A DNA stretch of 64,000 bases, taken from NCBI RefSeq assembly GCF_002934625.1, contig NZ_PTJD01000008.1, positions 1-64,000 of the forward strand. The letters run 5' to 3'. Below, in pieces: positions 28,838-37,198 of this stretch. The position numbers and the translations under genes were made by a program. The DNA comes from Kineococcus xinjiangensis. Lineage in GTDB: Bacteria > Actinomycetota > Actinomycetes > Actinomycetales > Kineococcaceae. A model generated the notes under the pieces. It did not search any database. It was not told the origin of the DNA and was given only the letters and a program-made list of their open reading frames with translations. The number at the start of each line of letters is the position of its first letter. Positions within the stretch are counted from its first letter, which is position 1.

Positions 28838-29755
28838 GTGACGACCCCACCCGTCGAGAGCCCCGGGGCGCTGCCGCGCCCCACCGTCGCGATCCCGGCC
28901 GGCCGCGCCGCCGGCGTCCTCGGGCGGGGGCTCGTCGACCCCGCCGATCCGGTGCTGGCGGCCGAGGACCTCGGCCTCGGCCGTGGCGACGGCTGCTTCG
29001 AGACGCTGCGGGTGCTCGCCGGGGAGGACCCGGGCGAGCAGCGCCGGGTGCAGGGCTGGGACGCGCACCTGGACCGGCTGGAGCGCTCCTGCGCCGCCCT
29101 CGAGCTGCCCCGGCCCGACCGCGCGGCGTGGGCGGCGCTCGCCGCGGAGCTGGTGGCCTCGGCCGGCTCCGGCGAGTCCGCGCTGAAGCTCATGGTCACC
29201 CGGGGGCTGCCCGGCTCCGGTGTCCCCACCGGCGTGGCGACGCTCGCGCCCCTGCCGGCGAGCGCGCTGCGCCAGCGCGAGGCCGGGATCGCGGTGGTCT
29301 CCCTCTCCCGCGGCACGCCCGCCGACGCCCACGCGGACGCCCCCTGGCTGCTCGGGGGCGTGAAGACCCTCTCCTACGCGGTGCACACCGCGGCCGTGCG
29401 GGAGGCGGAGCGGCGCGGGGCGGACGACGCACTGCTCGTCTCCACCGACGGCTTCGCCCTGGAGGGACCGACCTCGTCGCTGCTGTGGTGGGCGGACGGT
29501 GCGCTGCGCACCACCCCGGCGGGACCCACCGGCATCCTCACCGGCACCACGCAGGAGGCGCTGTTCGCCGCGGCGGCCGACGAGGGCGTGCGCGTGGAGG
29601 CGGCGCTGGTGCCGGTGGTGGACCTGACGGCCGCGGACGCCGCCTGGTTCGCCTCCAGCGTGCGCGGCATCGTGGAGGTCATCTCCCTCGACGGGGTGCC
29701 GCTGCCCCGGCTGCCGGAGCTCACCGCGCGCTGGCGGCGGCTGGCCGGCTTCTGA
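28838..29755 (+). CDS. pabC: aminodeoxychorismate lyase (class IV aminotransferase)
   Basis: This fold-type IV PLP enzyme probably releases pyruvate from 4-amino-4-deoxychorismate to give p-aminobenzoate for folate. DLGLGRGDGCFETLRV opens the domain, the PLP lysine lies in LLGGVKTLSYA, and ALEGPTSSLLWW and TGILTGTTQEAL are the cofactor-binding strands. A branched-chain or D-amino-acid aminotransferase role cannot be excluded from the fold, but convergent pabAB argues for PabC. GACAGT sits 6 nt before the GTG and may be a weak leaderless -10. Confidence 0.88.
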   Translation: MTTPPVESPGALPRPTVAIPAGRAAGVLGRGLVDPADPVLAAEDLGLGRGDGCFETLRVLAGEDPGEQRRVQGWDAHLDRLERSCAALELPRPDRAAWAALAAELVASAGSGESALKLMVTRGLPGSGVPTGVATLAPLPASALRQREAGIAVVSLSRGTPADAHADAPWLLGGVKTLSYAVHTAAVREAERRGADDALLVSTDGFALEGPTSSLLWWADGALRTTPAGPTGILTGTTQEALFAAAADEGVRVEAALVPVVDLTAADAAWFASSVRGIVEVISLDGVPLPRLPELTARWRRLAGF

Positions 29756-29756
29756 C

Positions 29757-29796
29757 CGGGCACCGCTGACCCCGCCGCGCCGGGTCCCGGTGCCCG
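29757..29796. terminator. bidirectional terminator between pabC and pabAB
   Basis: A 9-bp outer stem (CGGGCACCG / CGGTGCCCG) and a 5-bp inner stem (GACCC / GGGTC) sit in the 47-nt gap between the two convergent genes. Confidence 0.7.
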
Positions 29797-29802
29797 CGGG
29801 GC

Positions 29803-31884
29803 TCACTCCCGCCGCTCGGCCCCCAGGACCGCCCGCAGCGGCGCGGCGGCCTTCAGCAGCATCTCGGCGAACTCCTCCTCCGGGTCGGAGTCGAGCACGA
29901 TCGCCCCGCCCGCCCCCACCCGCCACGAGGCGCCGTCGCGGACCAGCGTGCGGATCACCACGTTGAGGTCGGCCGCGCCCGTGCAGGACAGGTAACCCAG
30001 CGCTCCCGAGTACGGCCCGCGCGCGCGGCCCTCCAGCGCGTCGATGATCTCCATCGTGCGCTCCTTGGGAGCCCCCGTCATCGACCCCGGCGGGAAGCTG
30101 GCGGCCACCGCGTCCAAGGCCGTGGCGCCGGGACGCAGCCGCCCGCGGACGGTGGAGACCAGCTGGTGGACGGTGGCGTAGGACTCCGTGGTCATCAGCC
30201 GCGGCACGGTGACGCTGCCCACCTCGCAGACGCGGCCCAGGTCGTTGCGCACCAGGTCGACGATCATGAGGCTCTCGGCGCGGGTCTTGGGTGCGGTGGC
30301 CAGCTCCGCACGCAGCCGCTCGTCCTCCTCCGGGTGCGCCGAGCGCGGCGCCGTGCCCTTGATCGGGGAGCTCTCCACCACGCCCGAGGCGTCGACGGTG
30401 AGGAAGCGCTCCGGGGAGGAGCAGGCGATCTCCACCTCGTCGCAGCGCAGGTAGGCGGAGTAGGGGGCGGGGTTGGTGCGGCGCAGCCGGCGGTAGACCC
30501 CCAGGCCGTCGCCGGGGCCGCCCTCCGCGGGGACGACGGCCTCGTCGGTGAGGCACACCTCGTAGCTCTCCCCCGCCAGCAGCGCCTCCCGGGCCGCGGC
30601 CACGTCGGCGAGGTATCCCGCCCGCTCGCGCCGCAGCCACGGCTCGCAGTCGACGTCCGGCAGCTCCAGGGGCGTCGGGGCGACGGCCTCGGGCAGGCCC
30701 TCCAGCACGGCGCAGGTGTCCGCCAGCCACCGCTGCGCCGCCGCGCGCGCGGGGGCCCCGGCCGCGCGCTCGACCAGCGCCACCGCCCAGGTGCGTCCCC
30801 CGGCGTGGTCGACGACCACCAGGCGGTCGGCGAACATCCACAGCGCATCGGGCGGACCCGCCCGCCGGGACGTGGGCGAGCCCAGCTCGGCGCGCAGCTC
30901 GTAGCCGAAGTAGCCGACGTAGCCGCCGACGAGGCCGAACGGCAGCTCCGCCGGCAGGTCGGCCGGATCCAGGCGGCGCCGGGCCAGGCGGCCGCCCAGG
31001 TGCCGGAGGAACCCGGCCCCCGGCTCCTCGCCGACCCGGTGGCGCAGGACCTCTGCGAGCGGGCCGTCCGGCGCCCCGAGGAAGGAGAAGCGCCCCCGGC
31101 CGCCGGCCGCGGAGGCGCTGTCGAGCCAGAACGCGCGCGCGGCACCGGCGTGCAGCCGGAGGAACGCCGCCTCGGTGTCGACCTCCCGCTCGAGCACCCG
31201 CGTCAGCACCTCCAGCACCGGCGGGTCCACCCGCACCGGGGGCGCCTGCACCCCGGACGCCCGGCCCGGTGCGCGCGCGGGAGCCGGGCGCACCGGCACG
31301 CCCGCCAGCTCCGCGAAGGCCCGCAGGAGGTCGCGGCCGTGGGCGGAGGCGACGGACTCCGGGTGGAACTGCACCCCCCACAGCGGCCGGTGCCGGTGCC
31401 GCAGGCCCATCACGACCCCGTCGGAGGCCCACGCCACCGCCTCCAGCGACTCCGGCAGCGGCTCCGGCACGCAGAGGGAGTGGTAGCGCACGGCCTCGAA
31501 GTCCTGCGGCAGCCCCGCGAACGGCCCGGCGCCGGTGTGCCGGATGCGGTCGACGAACCCGTGCCGCGCCGCCGGGGCCCGCACCACCGGGGCCCCCTCC
31601 CCCAGCGCGATGCCCTGGTGCCCCAGGCAGACGCCCAGCACGGGCACCTCCGCGGCGCGCAGCACCTCCGCGGAGACGCCGAAGTCGCGGGCCACGCCCG
31701 GGTGGCCCGGGCCCGGGGAGACGACGACGGCCGCGAAGCCCGCCAGGTCCCGCCGGTCGAACGCGGGGTCGTCGTTGCGCACGACGACCGGCTCGTCGCC
31801 GGTGACCTCCGCCAGCAACTGGAACAGGTTGTACGTGTACGAGTCGTGGTTGTCGACGAGGAGGATCCGCTGCTGCCCGCTCAT
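29803..31884 (-). CDS. pabAB: fused aminodeoxychorismate synthase (PabA-PabB)
   Basis: One protein carries both halves of the enzyme converting chorismate plus glutamine to aminodeoxychorismate. Residues 1-200 are a class I glutamine amidotransferase (VDNHDSYTYNLFQLL, Cys in GVCLGHQG, His in GVQFHPES). Residues 240-690 are the chorismate-binding domain. Its SSPIKGT motif carries the Lys typical of PabB, whereas anthranilate synthases have PIAGT, and this fixes the folate assignment. DLVRNDLGRV and FPPGSMTGAPK follow. A GGGGAGGAC site precedes ATG 31884. Confidence 0.95.
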   Translation of the reverse strand: MSGQQRILLVDNHDSYTYNLFQLLAEVTGDEPVVVRNDDPAFDRRDLAGFAAVVVSPGPGHPGVARDFGVSAEVLRAAEVPVLGVCLGHQGIALGEGAPVVRAPAARHGFVDRIRHTGAGPFAGLPQDFEAVRYHSLCVPEPLPESLEAVAWASDGVVMGLRHRHRPLWGVQFHPESVASAHGRDLLRAFAELAGVPVRPAPARAPGRASGVQAPPVRVDPPVLEVLTRVLEREVDTEAAFLRLHAGAARAFWLDSASAAGGRGRFSFLGAPDGPLAEVLRHRVGEEPGAGFLRHLGGRLARRRLDPADLPAELPFGLVGGYVGYFGYELRAELGSPTSRRAGPPDALWMFADRLVVVDHAGGRTWAVALVERAAGAPARAAAQRWLADTCAVLEGLPEAVAPTPLELPDVDCEPWLRRERAGYLADVAAAREALLAGESYEVCLTDEAVVPAEGGPGDGLGVYRRLRRTNPAPYSAYLRCDEVEIACSSPERFLTVDASGVVESSPIKGTAPRSAHPEEDERLRAELATAPKTRAESLMIVDLVRNDLGRVCEVGSVTVPRLMTTESYATVHQLVSTVRGRLRPGATALDAVAASFPPGSMTGAPKERTMEIIDALEGRARGPYSGALGYLSCTGAADLNVVIRTLVRDGASWRVGAGGAIVLDSDPEEEFAEMLLKAAAPLRAVLGAERRE

Positions 31885-31954
31885 GTCCTCCCCACTGTCG
31901 CAGCCGCCCGGCGCAGGTCCGGACGCGGTCGGGGGCGCCGCGCGGTGCGGGCGC

Positions 31955-32302
31955 TCAGGCCGGGCGCACGAGGCACCACTCGTTGCCCTCCGGGTCGAGC
32001 AGCACCTGGAACGAGCCGGCGGCGTCGGTGTGCACGCCGCCCGTGCGCCGCGCCCCGAGGGCCTCGGCCCGCTCCGCGGCAGCGGCGATGTCGTCCACCC
32101 GCACGTCGACGTGGAGGCGGTTCTTGACGGCCTTGGGCTCCGGCACCCGCTGGAAGGCCAGCCGGGTCCACCCCGGCGGGTCGACGTACCACCAGGCCCC
32201 GTCGCGACCGGTCGGCTCGCCGCCGAGGACGCCCGCCCAGAACACGGCCAGCGCCCGCGGGTCGGCGCAGTCCACCACGACCTCGTCCACGGCCCCGATC
32301 AC
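31955..32302 (-). CDS. VOC (glyoxalase-like) family protein
   Basis: This is a 115-residue single VOC module with two beta-alpha-beta-beta-beta repeats: DEVVVDCADPRALAVFWAGV at the start, VKNRLHVDVRVDD in the middle, and the closing FQVLLDPEGNEWCLV. The substrate is unknown. GTG 32302 has TAGGGT exactly 6 nt upstream, so the mRNA is probably leaderless. Confidence 0.88.
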   Translation of the reverse strand: MIGAVDEVVVDCADPRALAVFWAGVLGGEPTGRDGAWWYVDPPGWTRLAFQRVPEPKAVKNRLHVDVRVDDIAAAAERAEALGARRTGGVHTDAAGSFQVLLDPEGNEWCLVRPA

Positions 32303-32308
32303 GCCCCG

Positions 32309-32314
32309 ACCCTA
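32309..32314 (-). promoter_or_regulatory. -10 element of leaderless VOC promoter
   Basis: TAGGGT is followed by 6 nt and then the GTG. Confidence 0.6.
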
Positions 32315-32440
32315 GGACACGCCTCTCGCGGATCCCCGCCAGCGGCCCGCCGCTCAGGTCCGGCCGCGGGCTGCCGATGGGCATCCCAGACCGCAGCAGC
32401 GGCAGAGCGATCGGCTCGGGCACCGGAGGAGGAACGCGCT

Positions 32441-32926
32441 GTGGAGGTTCCGTCCACGTCCGGCAACGGGTCCACCTCCGGGTCCGCCCTGGGTGCGGCG
32501 TCCTCCGCGTCGGGCCAGCAGCTCGCCGCGCAGGGCTCCGGGGTGCGGGTGGCCGGGGTCGGCCGTCCGGTGGGGGTCCGCGAGTCCAAGCGCGCCGGCA
32601 CCGTCACCAAGACGATGTTCGACCACCTCACCCAGGCCGACCGCGAGCTCATCGAGTACGCCACCGGCGAGCACATCGAGCCGGGCTACGAGGACACCCC
32701 CGAGCAGCACGTCAGCCCCTTCGCGCGCCAGATCGCCACCGACCGCCAGAGCGCCGTCCGCCTCCCCCCGGGGCAGGCCGTCACCGCGGAGTACCTCCAC
32801 GACGTCTCCCGCCAGTACGTCATGGCGAACATGGAGGAGTGGAACCCGTTCGCCGGCGAGCCGATGGAACGGGCGCTGGCCTACCTGCTGCTGAACACCG
32901 AGGGCCGCGTCGACGTCACCGTGTGA
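32441..32926 (+). CDS. hypothetical protein, 161 aa
   Basis: I do not recognise the family. Residues 1-60 are Ser/Gly/Ala low complexity with no convincing signal peptide. Residues 65-161 are a well-packed, mostly helical, acidic domain (MFDHLTQADRELIEYATGEH, SRQYVMANMEEWNPFAGEPM). GGAGGAGG lies 8 nt before GTG 32441, which decides both frame and start. It is convergent with the repeat-containing membrane protein. The well-formed domain and strong ribosome-binding site make it a real gene. Confidence 0.75.
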   Translation: MEVPSTSGNGSTSGSALGAASSASGQQLAAQGSGVRVAGVGRPVGVRESKRAGTVTKTMFDHLTQADRELIEYATGEHIEPGYEDTPEQHVSPFARQIATDRQSAVRLPPGQAVTAEYLHDVSRQYVMANMEEWNPFAGEPMERALAYLLLNTEGRVDVTV

Positions 32927-32957
32927 CGTCGCCTGGCCGAGCGGTGCGGGCGGTCCG

Positions 32958-33887
32958 TCACAGGTAGCCGGTCGGGCGCCTGGCGTCGTCGTCGGCGGCG
33001 TCCCGCACATCGACGACCACGGCGGAGCGTGCCGCGCGGCGTGTGCGCCAGCGCACGACGAGCCACCCGAGGGCGGCCACCACGACGGGGGCGGTGATGC
33101 CTGCGGGGATCAGCCAGTCCCTGACGAAGCCCTTGGTGTCCTCCTCGCGGTTCGCCTCCACGACGATCGTCTTCCGGAAGGACTCCAGCTCGATCGGAGC
33201 GACGTCGGGCTCCGAGACGTAGAGGGTGAGGACGAGCTGGAGGTCCTCCCCGGCGCGCAGGGGCGTCACCGCCCACGACCACTCCACGGCTCCTTCCGAC
33301 CCGACGCCACGCCTCCCCGTCGGCTCGCCCGTGCGCTCGACGTCGAAGTCCGCGCCGTCCAGGTCGGCCCTCACCTGACTGCACAGGCGCACTGCGCTGC
33401 TGTCGACCGGCCCGTCGCCGGGTAGGGCGTTGCCGGGGTCCACGCTGCTGGTGTCGGGAGCTGCGCGGACGACGATCTCGCGCGTCTCTCCCACGGTCAT
33501 GGGAGACGGCAGGCGATGAGCGAGGGTGCCTCCGAAGCACCTCGCGCGGATCGCGTCGATGTCCTCGCGGCTGAGGCCGGGAGGACCACCCGTGCCGGTC
33601 GGGGCGATGCCCTCCCCCGGACCGGGCTCGCCCGGTGCAGGCTCGCCCGGTGCAGGCTCGCCCGGTGCAGGCTCGCCCGGTGCAGGCTCCGCCGGGTGGG
33701 GCGGTGCCGCCCCGTCACCGCCGACGCCCGCAGAGAGGGCCGAGAACAGGAGCACGGCCACGAGCGAGACGACGCCCGCCAGGACGCCTGCCCACCGCCG
33801 GCGACTGCGACGGTTGACGTCCGGTCGACCAGGGGGCGCAGGCTCGCGCCGCTGACCGTCACGCGATGGTTCCCCGGAGGTGTCCAC
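32958..33887 (-). CDS. hypothetical two-TM protein with PAPGE repeats
   Basis: A cytoplasmic basic N-terminus, one transmembrane helix (about 33-54), an extracytoplasmic region starting with PAPGE repeats, a beta-rich domain of about 150 residues with two Cys (RARCFGG, RLCSQVRA) and a second helix (about 263-283) with a basic cytoplasmic tail can be seen. The middle reads like an envelope-exposed binding domain (RAGEDLQLVLTLYVSEP). No known family recognised. It is monocistronic as far as visible. Confidence 0.75.
   Translation of the reverse strand: MDTSGEPSRDGQRREPAPPGRPDVNRRSRRRWAGVLAGVVSLVAVLLFSALSAGVGGDGAAPPHPAEPAPGEPAPGEPAPGEPAPGEPGPGEGIAPTGTGGPPGLSREDIDAIRARCFGGTLAHRLPSPMTVGETREIVVRAAPDTSSVDPGNALPGDGPVDSSAVRLCSQVRADLDGADFDVERTGEPTGRRGVGSEGAVEWSWAVTPLRAGEDLQLVLTLYVSEPDVAPIELESFRKTIVVEANREEDTKGFVRDWLIPAGITAPVVVAALGWLVVRWRTRRAARSAVVVDVRDAADDDARRPTGYL
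33631..33690. repeat. 15-bp tandem repeat, 4 units
   Basis: CCCGGTGCAGGCTCG is repeated four times, almost identically. On the minus strand it encodes PAPGE pentapeptides in the membrane protein, and a degenerate unit continues the Pro/Gly pattern. Confidence 0.92.
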
Positions 33888-34021
33888 GCGGCGCCCCTCG
33901 TCGATGGGAGCCCTGCTCGCCGTTGCGCTGCGCTACCAGGCTAGTCCGCACCCGTTGCCCAGCACAGTCCTTCCCCGCAGCCCGCGGACTCGGCACGCGG
34001 GCCGGGGCGGGCGGGCCCCGC

Positions 34022-35257
34022 TCACTCCTCCGCGCCGGCCTCCGCCCACACCGTGCGGTCCACCGGCTCCAGGTCCACCGGCTGCACGCTCGTGCTGGGG
34101 AAGTCGTCGAGGGTGCCGGAGGCGTGGCGGTCCCAGTCGTGGAACGTCAGGTCGCTCTGCAGGTACACCGACAGCAGCCGCGTCAGCGCCACCAGGCCGT
34201 CGACGTGGGTGCGCTCGTGGCCGTGGCTGGACTCCACCCCGAAGCCGAGCAGGGCGGCGCGCGCCTCCACCCCCGCCTCCAGGGCCGGGGCGACGTCGGA
34301 GCGGTAGTGCCGGTATACGTCGCGGCGCACCGGGATGGCGTGCTCGTCCGCGAGGGCGTGGATGCGGCGGGACAGGTGGTAGTCGAACGGCCCCGTCATG
34401 TCCATCATCCCGATGTTCGCGGTCTCCTCCCGCGACTGCTGCCCCGGCGCCACCACCGCGTTGTCGATGGCCACCATCTCCGCCAGGTGAGCGGACAGCC
34501 CGTGCGTCGCGCCGAAGCCGACCTCCTCGCCGATGGTGACGAGCAGCTGCGCGGTCACCTCCAGGCCCACACCGGCGTCCACGAGCGCCTTCAGCGTCGT
34601 CAGGCAGACGGCGAGGCCGGCCTTGTCGTCGAGGTGGCGGGACTTCACGTACCCGCCGCGGGTGATCTGCGGGTTGGCGTCGAGGGCCACGAAGTCGCCG
34701 ACCTGGATGCCGAGCGCGGTGAGGTCCCGGGCGGTCTCCACCGGCTCGTCGATGCGGACCTCCACCTGGTCCCAGCCCACCCCCTGGGTGTCGACCTCGT
34801 CGCCGTAGGTGTGCCCGCTGCTCTTCAGCGGGAGGACCGTGCCGGTGAAGGTGCGCTCGAACTCGTCTGTGAAGACGGTGACGTGGGCGCCCTCGGAGAA
34901 GCGGGCGCTGTGGCTGCCCACGGGCACCACCTCCAGGCGCCCGTTGTCCTGCAGCCGCTTCACCATGCACCCGATGGTGTCCGCGTGGACCATCAGGGCC
35001 CGGCGCACCACCGGGGACCGGCCCCGCAGGGTGGCGCGCAGGATCCCCCGCCGGGTCAGGTCGAAGGGGATGCCCAGCTCGGCGATGCGCTCGCCGACGT
35101 ACTGCATGACGGCGTCGGTGCGTCCCGACGGGCTGGGGGTCCGCAGCAGCTCCAGCAGGACCGTCTGCAGGTACTCCCGGTCCACCGGCACGTCGACAGG
35201 GCGCCCCTCCTCGACCTCGCCGGTCGCCGCCCCGCCCACCGTCCGCTGCTGCGCCAC
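34022..35257 (-). CDS. NAGGN-system M42 family peptidase
   Basis: This is a metallo-aminopeptidase of the M42/DapE-like fold. MVHADTIGCMVKRL holds the first metal His-Asp, SRHLDDKAGLAVCLTTLKA the bridging Asp, and TIGEEVGFGAT the catalytic and metal Glu residues; DVAPALEAGVEARAALLGFG and SSHGHERTHVDGL complete the site. It lies downstream of asnO and ngg, the arrangement of the osmoprotectant NAGGN clusters in which an M42 peptidase always accompanies the two biosynthetic genes, perhaps to recycle the dipeptide. GTG 35257 is preceded by GGGGAGGAG. Confidence 0.9.
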   Translation of the reverse strand: MAQQRTVGGAATGEVEEGRPVDVPVDREYLQTVLLELLRTPSPSGRTDAVMQYVGERIAELGIPFDLTRRGILRATLRGRSPVVRRALMVHADTIGCMVKRLQDNGRLEVVPVGSHSARFSEGAHVTVFTDEFERTFTGTVLPLKSSGHTYGDEVDTQGVGWDQVEVRIDEPVETARDLTALGIQVGDFVALDANPQITRGGYVKSRHLDDKAGLAVCLTTLKALVDAGVGLEVTAQLLVTIGEEVGFGATHGLSAHLAEMVAIDNAVVAPGQQSREETANIGMMDMTGPFDYHLSRRIHALADEHAIPVRRDVYRHYRSDVAPALEAGVEARAALLGFGVESSHGHERTHVDGLVALTRLLSVYLQSDLTFHDWDRHASGTLDDFPSTSVQPVDLEPVDRTVWAEAGAEE

Positions 35258-35389
35258 CGTGCCGCTCCTCCCCGTCGCCGGCACCCCGGCGTTCCGCCGA
35301 CGACCGCTGCCCGCCGTTGCCCGTCACCTGATCGTCGCGCACCCGGGCACCCGGCGGCGCGCTGGGGTGGCACCGGCGTCGCCTCCCGC

Positions 35390-37168
35390 TCAGCGCACCG
35401 GCACGCCCCGCGTCTCGGGGAAGAGCAGGTCGACGAACCGCTGCGCCGTCGGCTGCGGCTCGTGGTTGGCCAGCCCGGGGCGCTCGTTGGCCTCGATGAT
35501 CACGTGGTCCCCGCCGCGCAGGTCCGGCACGAGGAAGTCCAGCCCCGTCACCGGGATCCCCAGGGTTCGGCTCGCCGCCACGGCGGCCTCCGCGATGTCG
35601 GGGTGCAGGGTGTCGGTGACGTCCTCGATGGTGCCGCCGGTGTGCAGGTTCGCGGTGCGGCGCACCTGCAGCCGCTCCCCGCGCGGCAGGACGTCGACCA
35701 GGGCGTAGCCGGCCTCGCGGACCACCGCCTCCGTCGCGGCGTCCAGGGGGATGCTCGACTCCCCGCCCGTGGCGGCCTGCCGCCGCCTGCTCTGCTTCTC
35801 GATGAGGGCGCGGACGGTGTCCGCGCCCGTGCCCACGACGGCCGCGGGACGGCGCACCGCCGCGGCGACCACCTCGTGGTCGATGACGACGACGCGGAGG
35901 TCCTCACCCGCCACGAGCTCCTCCACCAGCACGTCGGGGCAGTGCCGCGCCGCCTCCGCCACCGCCGCGGCCAGGTCCTCCACGCCCACCCCGACGGTGA
36001 TGCCCTTGCCCTGCTCGCCCCGGGCGGGCTTCACGACCACGGGCCCCGTCTCCTCCGCCAGCCGCCGCGCCTGCCGCAGCCCCTCGGGGTCCACCCCGGT
36101 CAGCTCCACGCCGCGGGGCACGCGCAGCCCCGCGCGCGCCAGGAAGCGGCGGGTGACGCGCTTGTCGTCGCAGCGGCTCATCGCCACCGCGCTCGTCAGC
36201 TCCGACAGCGACTCCCGGGTCAGCACCCGGCGCCCGGCGTAGGACAGGCGCAGCTCCCCCGACGGCGCGTCGGTGACCTGCACCCGGATCCCGCGGCGCA
36301 GCGCCTCGTCGGCGACGATGCGGGCGTAGGGGTTGAGCGCCTCCAGGCCCTCGGGGCTCGGCGCGTACAGCCGCTGGTTGATGGGGTTCTTCCGCTTGAC
36401 CACGACCGTCGGCGTGGGCACGAAGCCGAGGCGCTGGTACAGGGCGATCGCCCCGGAGTTGTCGTGCAGCACCGACAGGTCCAGGTGCGCGCGCCCGCGC
36501 CCGATGTAGCGCTCGGCCAGCACCCGCACCAGCGCCTCGCCCACACCCGGCGGGGCGGCCTGCGGGTCGGCGGCCAGGCACCACAGGCTCGCGCCGTTGT
36601 CCGGGTCGTCGAAGGCGAGGACGTGGTCCACGCCCGTGACGGTGCCGACGATGGCGCGGGTGCGGGTGTCCTCCGCCACGAGGTACGTGAAGGTGCGCGT
36701 GCGGTGGTTGGCCCACATCACGTCCGCGTCGGAACGCACCATGCCGCAGGCGGCGTAGATGCGGTTGACCTCTTCCAGTTCCTCGCGCGAGCGCACCATC
36801 CGCACGAACACGTCGTGGTTGGGGTCGCGGGGCGGGCGGTACTGGCTCAGGTCCAGGCGGAACGTGTACGAGGGGTCCACGAACAGCTCGTGCGGCGCGA
36901 GGCCCACCAGGACCTGCGGGTCGCGCACGTAGATGGCGATGTCCCGCTCGCCGGTCTCCTCCGCGCGCAGCGCGTCCACGATGCAGCCCTGGTCGTCGAA
37001 CGTCTGCCCGAACACCAGCCTGCCCCAGCCCATGTCCAGCACCACGTCGCGGCCCATGCCCCGCACGAGGTGCCGCGGGGGTCGCTCCCACGAGCGGATG
37101 GCGATCTCCCCCGACTCCTGGGGGCGGCGGCGCAGGCCCGCCACCGCCGCCCGGCGCCTCCTGGTCAT
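35390..37168 (-). CDS. ngg: N-acetylglutaminylglutamine synthetase
   Basis: This fused enzyme makes the dipeptide precursor of the osmolyte NAGGN. Residues 90-280 are a GNAT acetyltransferase (VSVLHD-type region LDLSVLHDNSGAIALYQRLG with acetyl-CoA binding) that would acetylate glutamine. Residues 290-590 are an ATP-grasp ligase similar to cyanophycin synthetase and glutathione synthetase (GPVVVKPARGEQGKGITVGV, VLVEELVAGEDLRVVVID, VIIEANERPGL). The domain order matches characterised homologues. It starts 30 nt after asnO and is part of its operon. Confidence 0.93.
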   Translation of the reverse strand: MTRRRRAAVAGLRRRPQESGEIAIRSWERPPRHLVRGMGRDVVLDMGWGRLVFGQTFDDQGCIVDALRAEETGERDIAIYVRDPQVLVGLAPHELFVDPSYTFRLDLSQYRPPRDPNHDVFVRMVRSREELEEVNRIYAACGMVRSDADVMWANHRTRTFTYLVAEDTRTRAIVGTVTGVDHVLAFDDPDNGASLWCLAADPQAAPPGVGEALVRVLAERYIGRGRAHLDLSVLHDNSGAIALYQRLGFVPTPTVVVKRKNPINQRLYAPSPEGLEALNPYARIVADEALRRGIRVQVTDAPSGELRLSYAGRRVLTRESLSELTSAVAMSRCDDKRVTRRFLARAGLRVPRGVELTGVDPEGLRQARRLAEETGPVVVKPARGEQGKGITVGVGVEDLAAAVAEAARHCPDVLVEELVAGEDLRVVVIDHEVVAAAVRRPAAVVGTGADTVRALIEKQSRRRQAATGGESSIPLDAATEAVVREAGYALVDVLPRGERLQVRRTANLHTGGTIEDVTDTLHPDIAEAAVAASRTLGIPVTGLDFLVPDLRGGDHVIIEANERPGLANHEPQPTAQRFVDLLFPETRGVPVR

Positions 37169-37198
37169 CGTCCGTACCCGCTGCTCATCGCGACCGCC

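Noticed and set aside
28727-31432. Upstream extension of the phoH frame to over 1,200 codons
   Set aside because: Only the part from ATG 28726 resembles PhoH; the rest is a shadow of pabC/pabAB. The same reasoning trims uppS, recO, era, metZ, rhodanese and leuS to their given starts.
33631-33690. CRISPR or origin iterons
   Set aside because: The 15-bp units are in frame and encode PAPGE within a membrane protein, a coding repeat.
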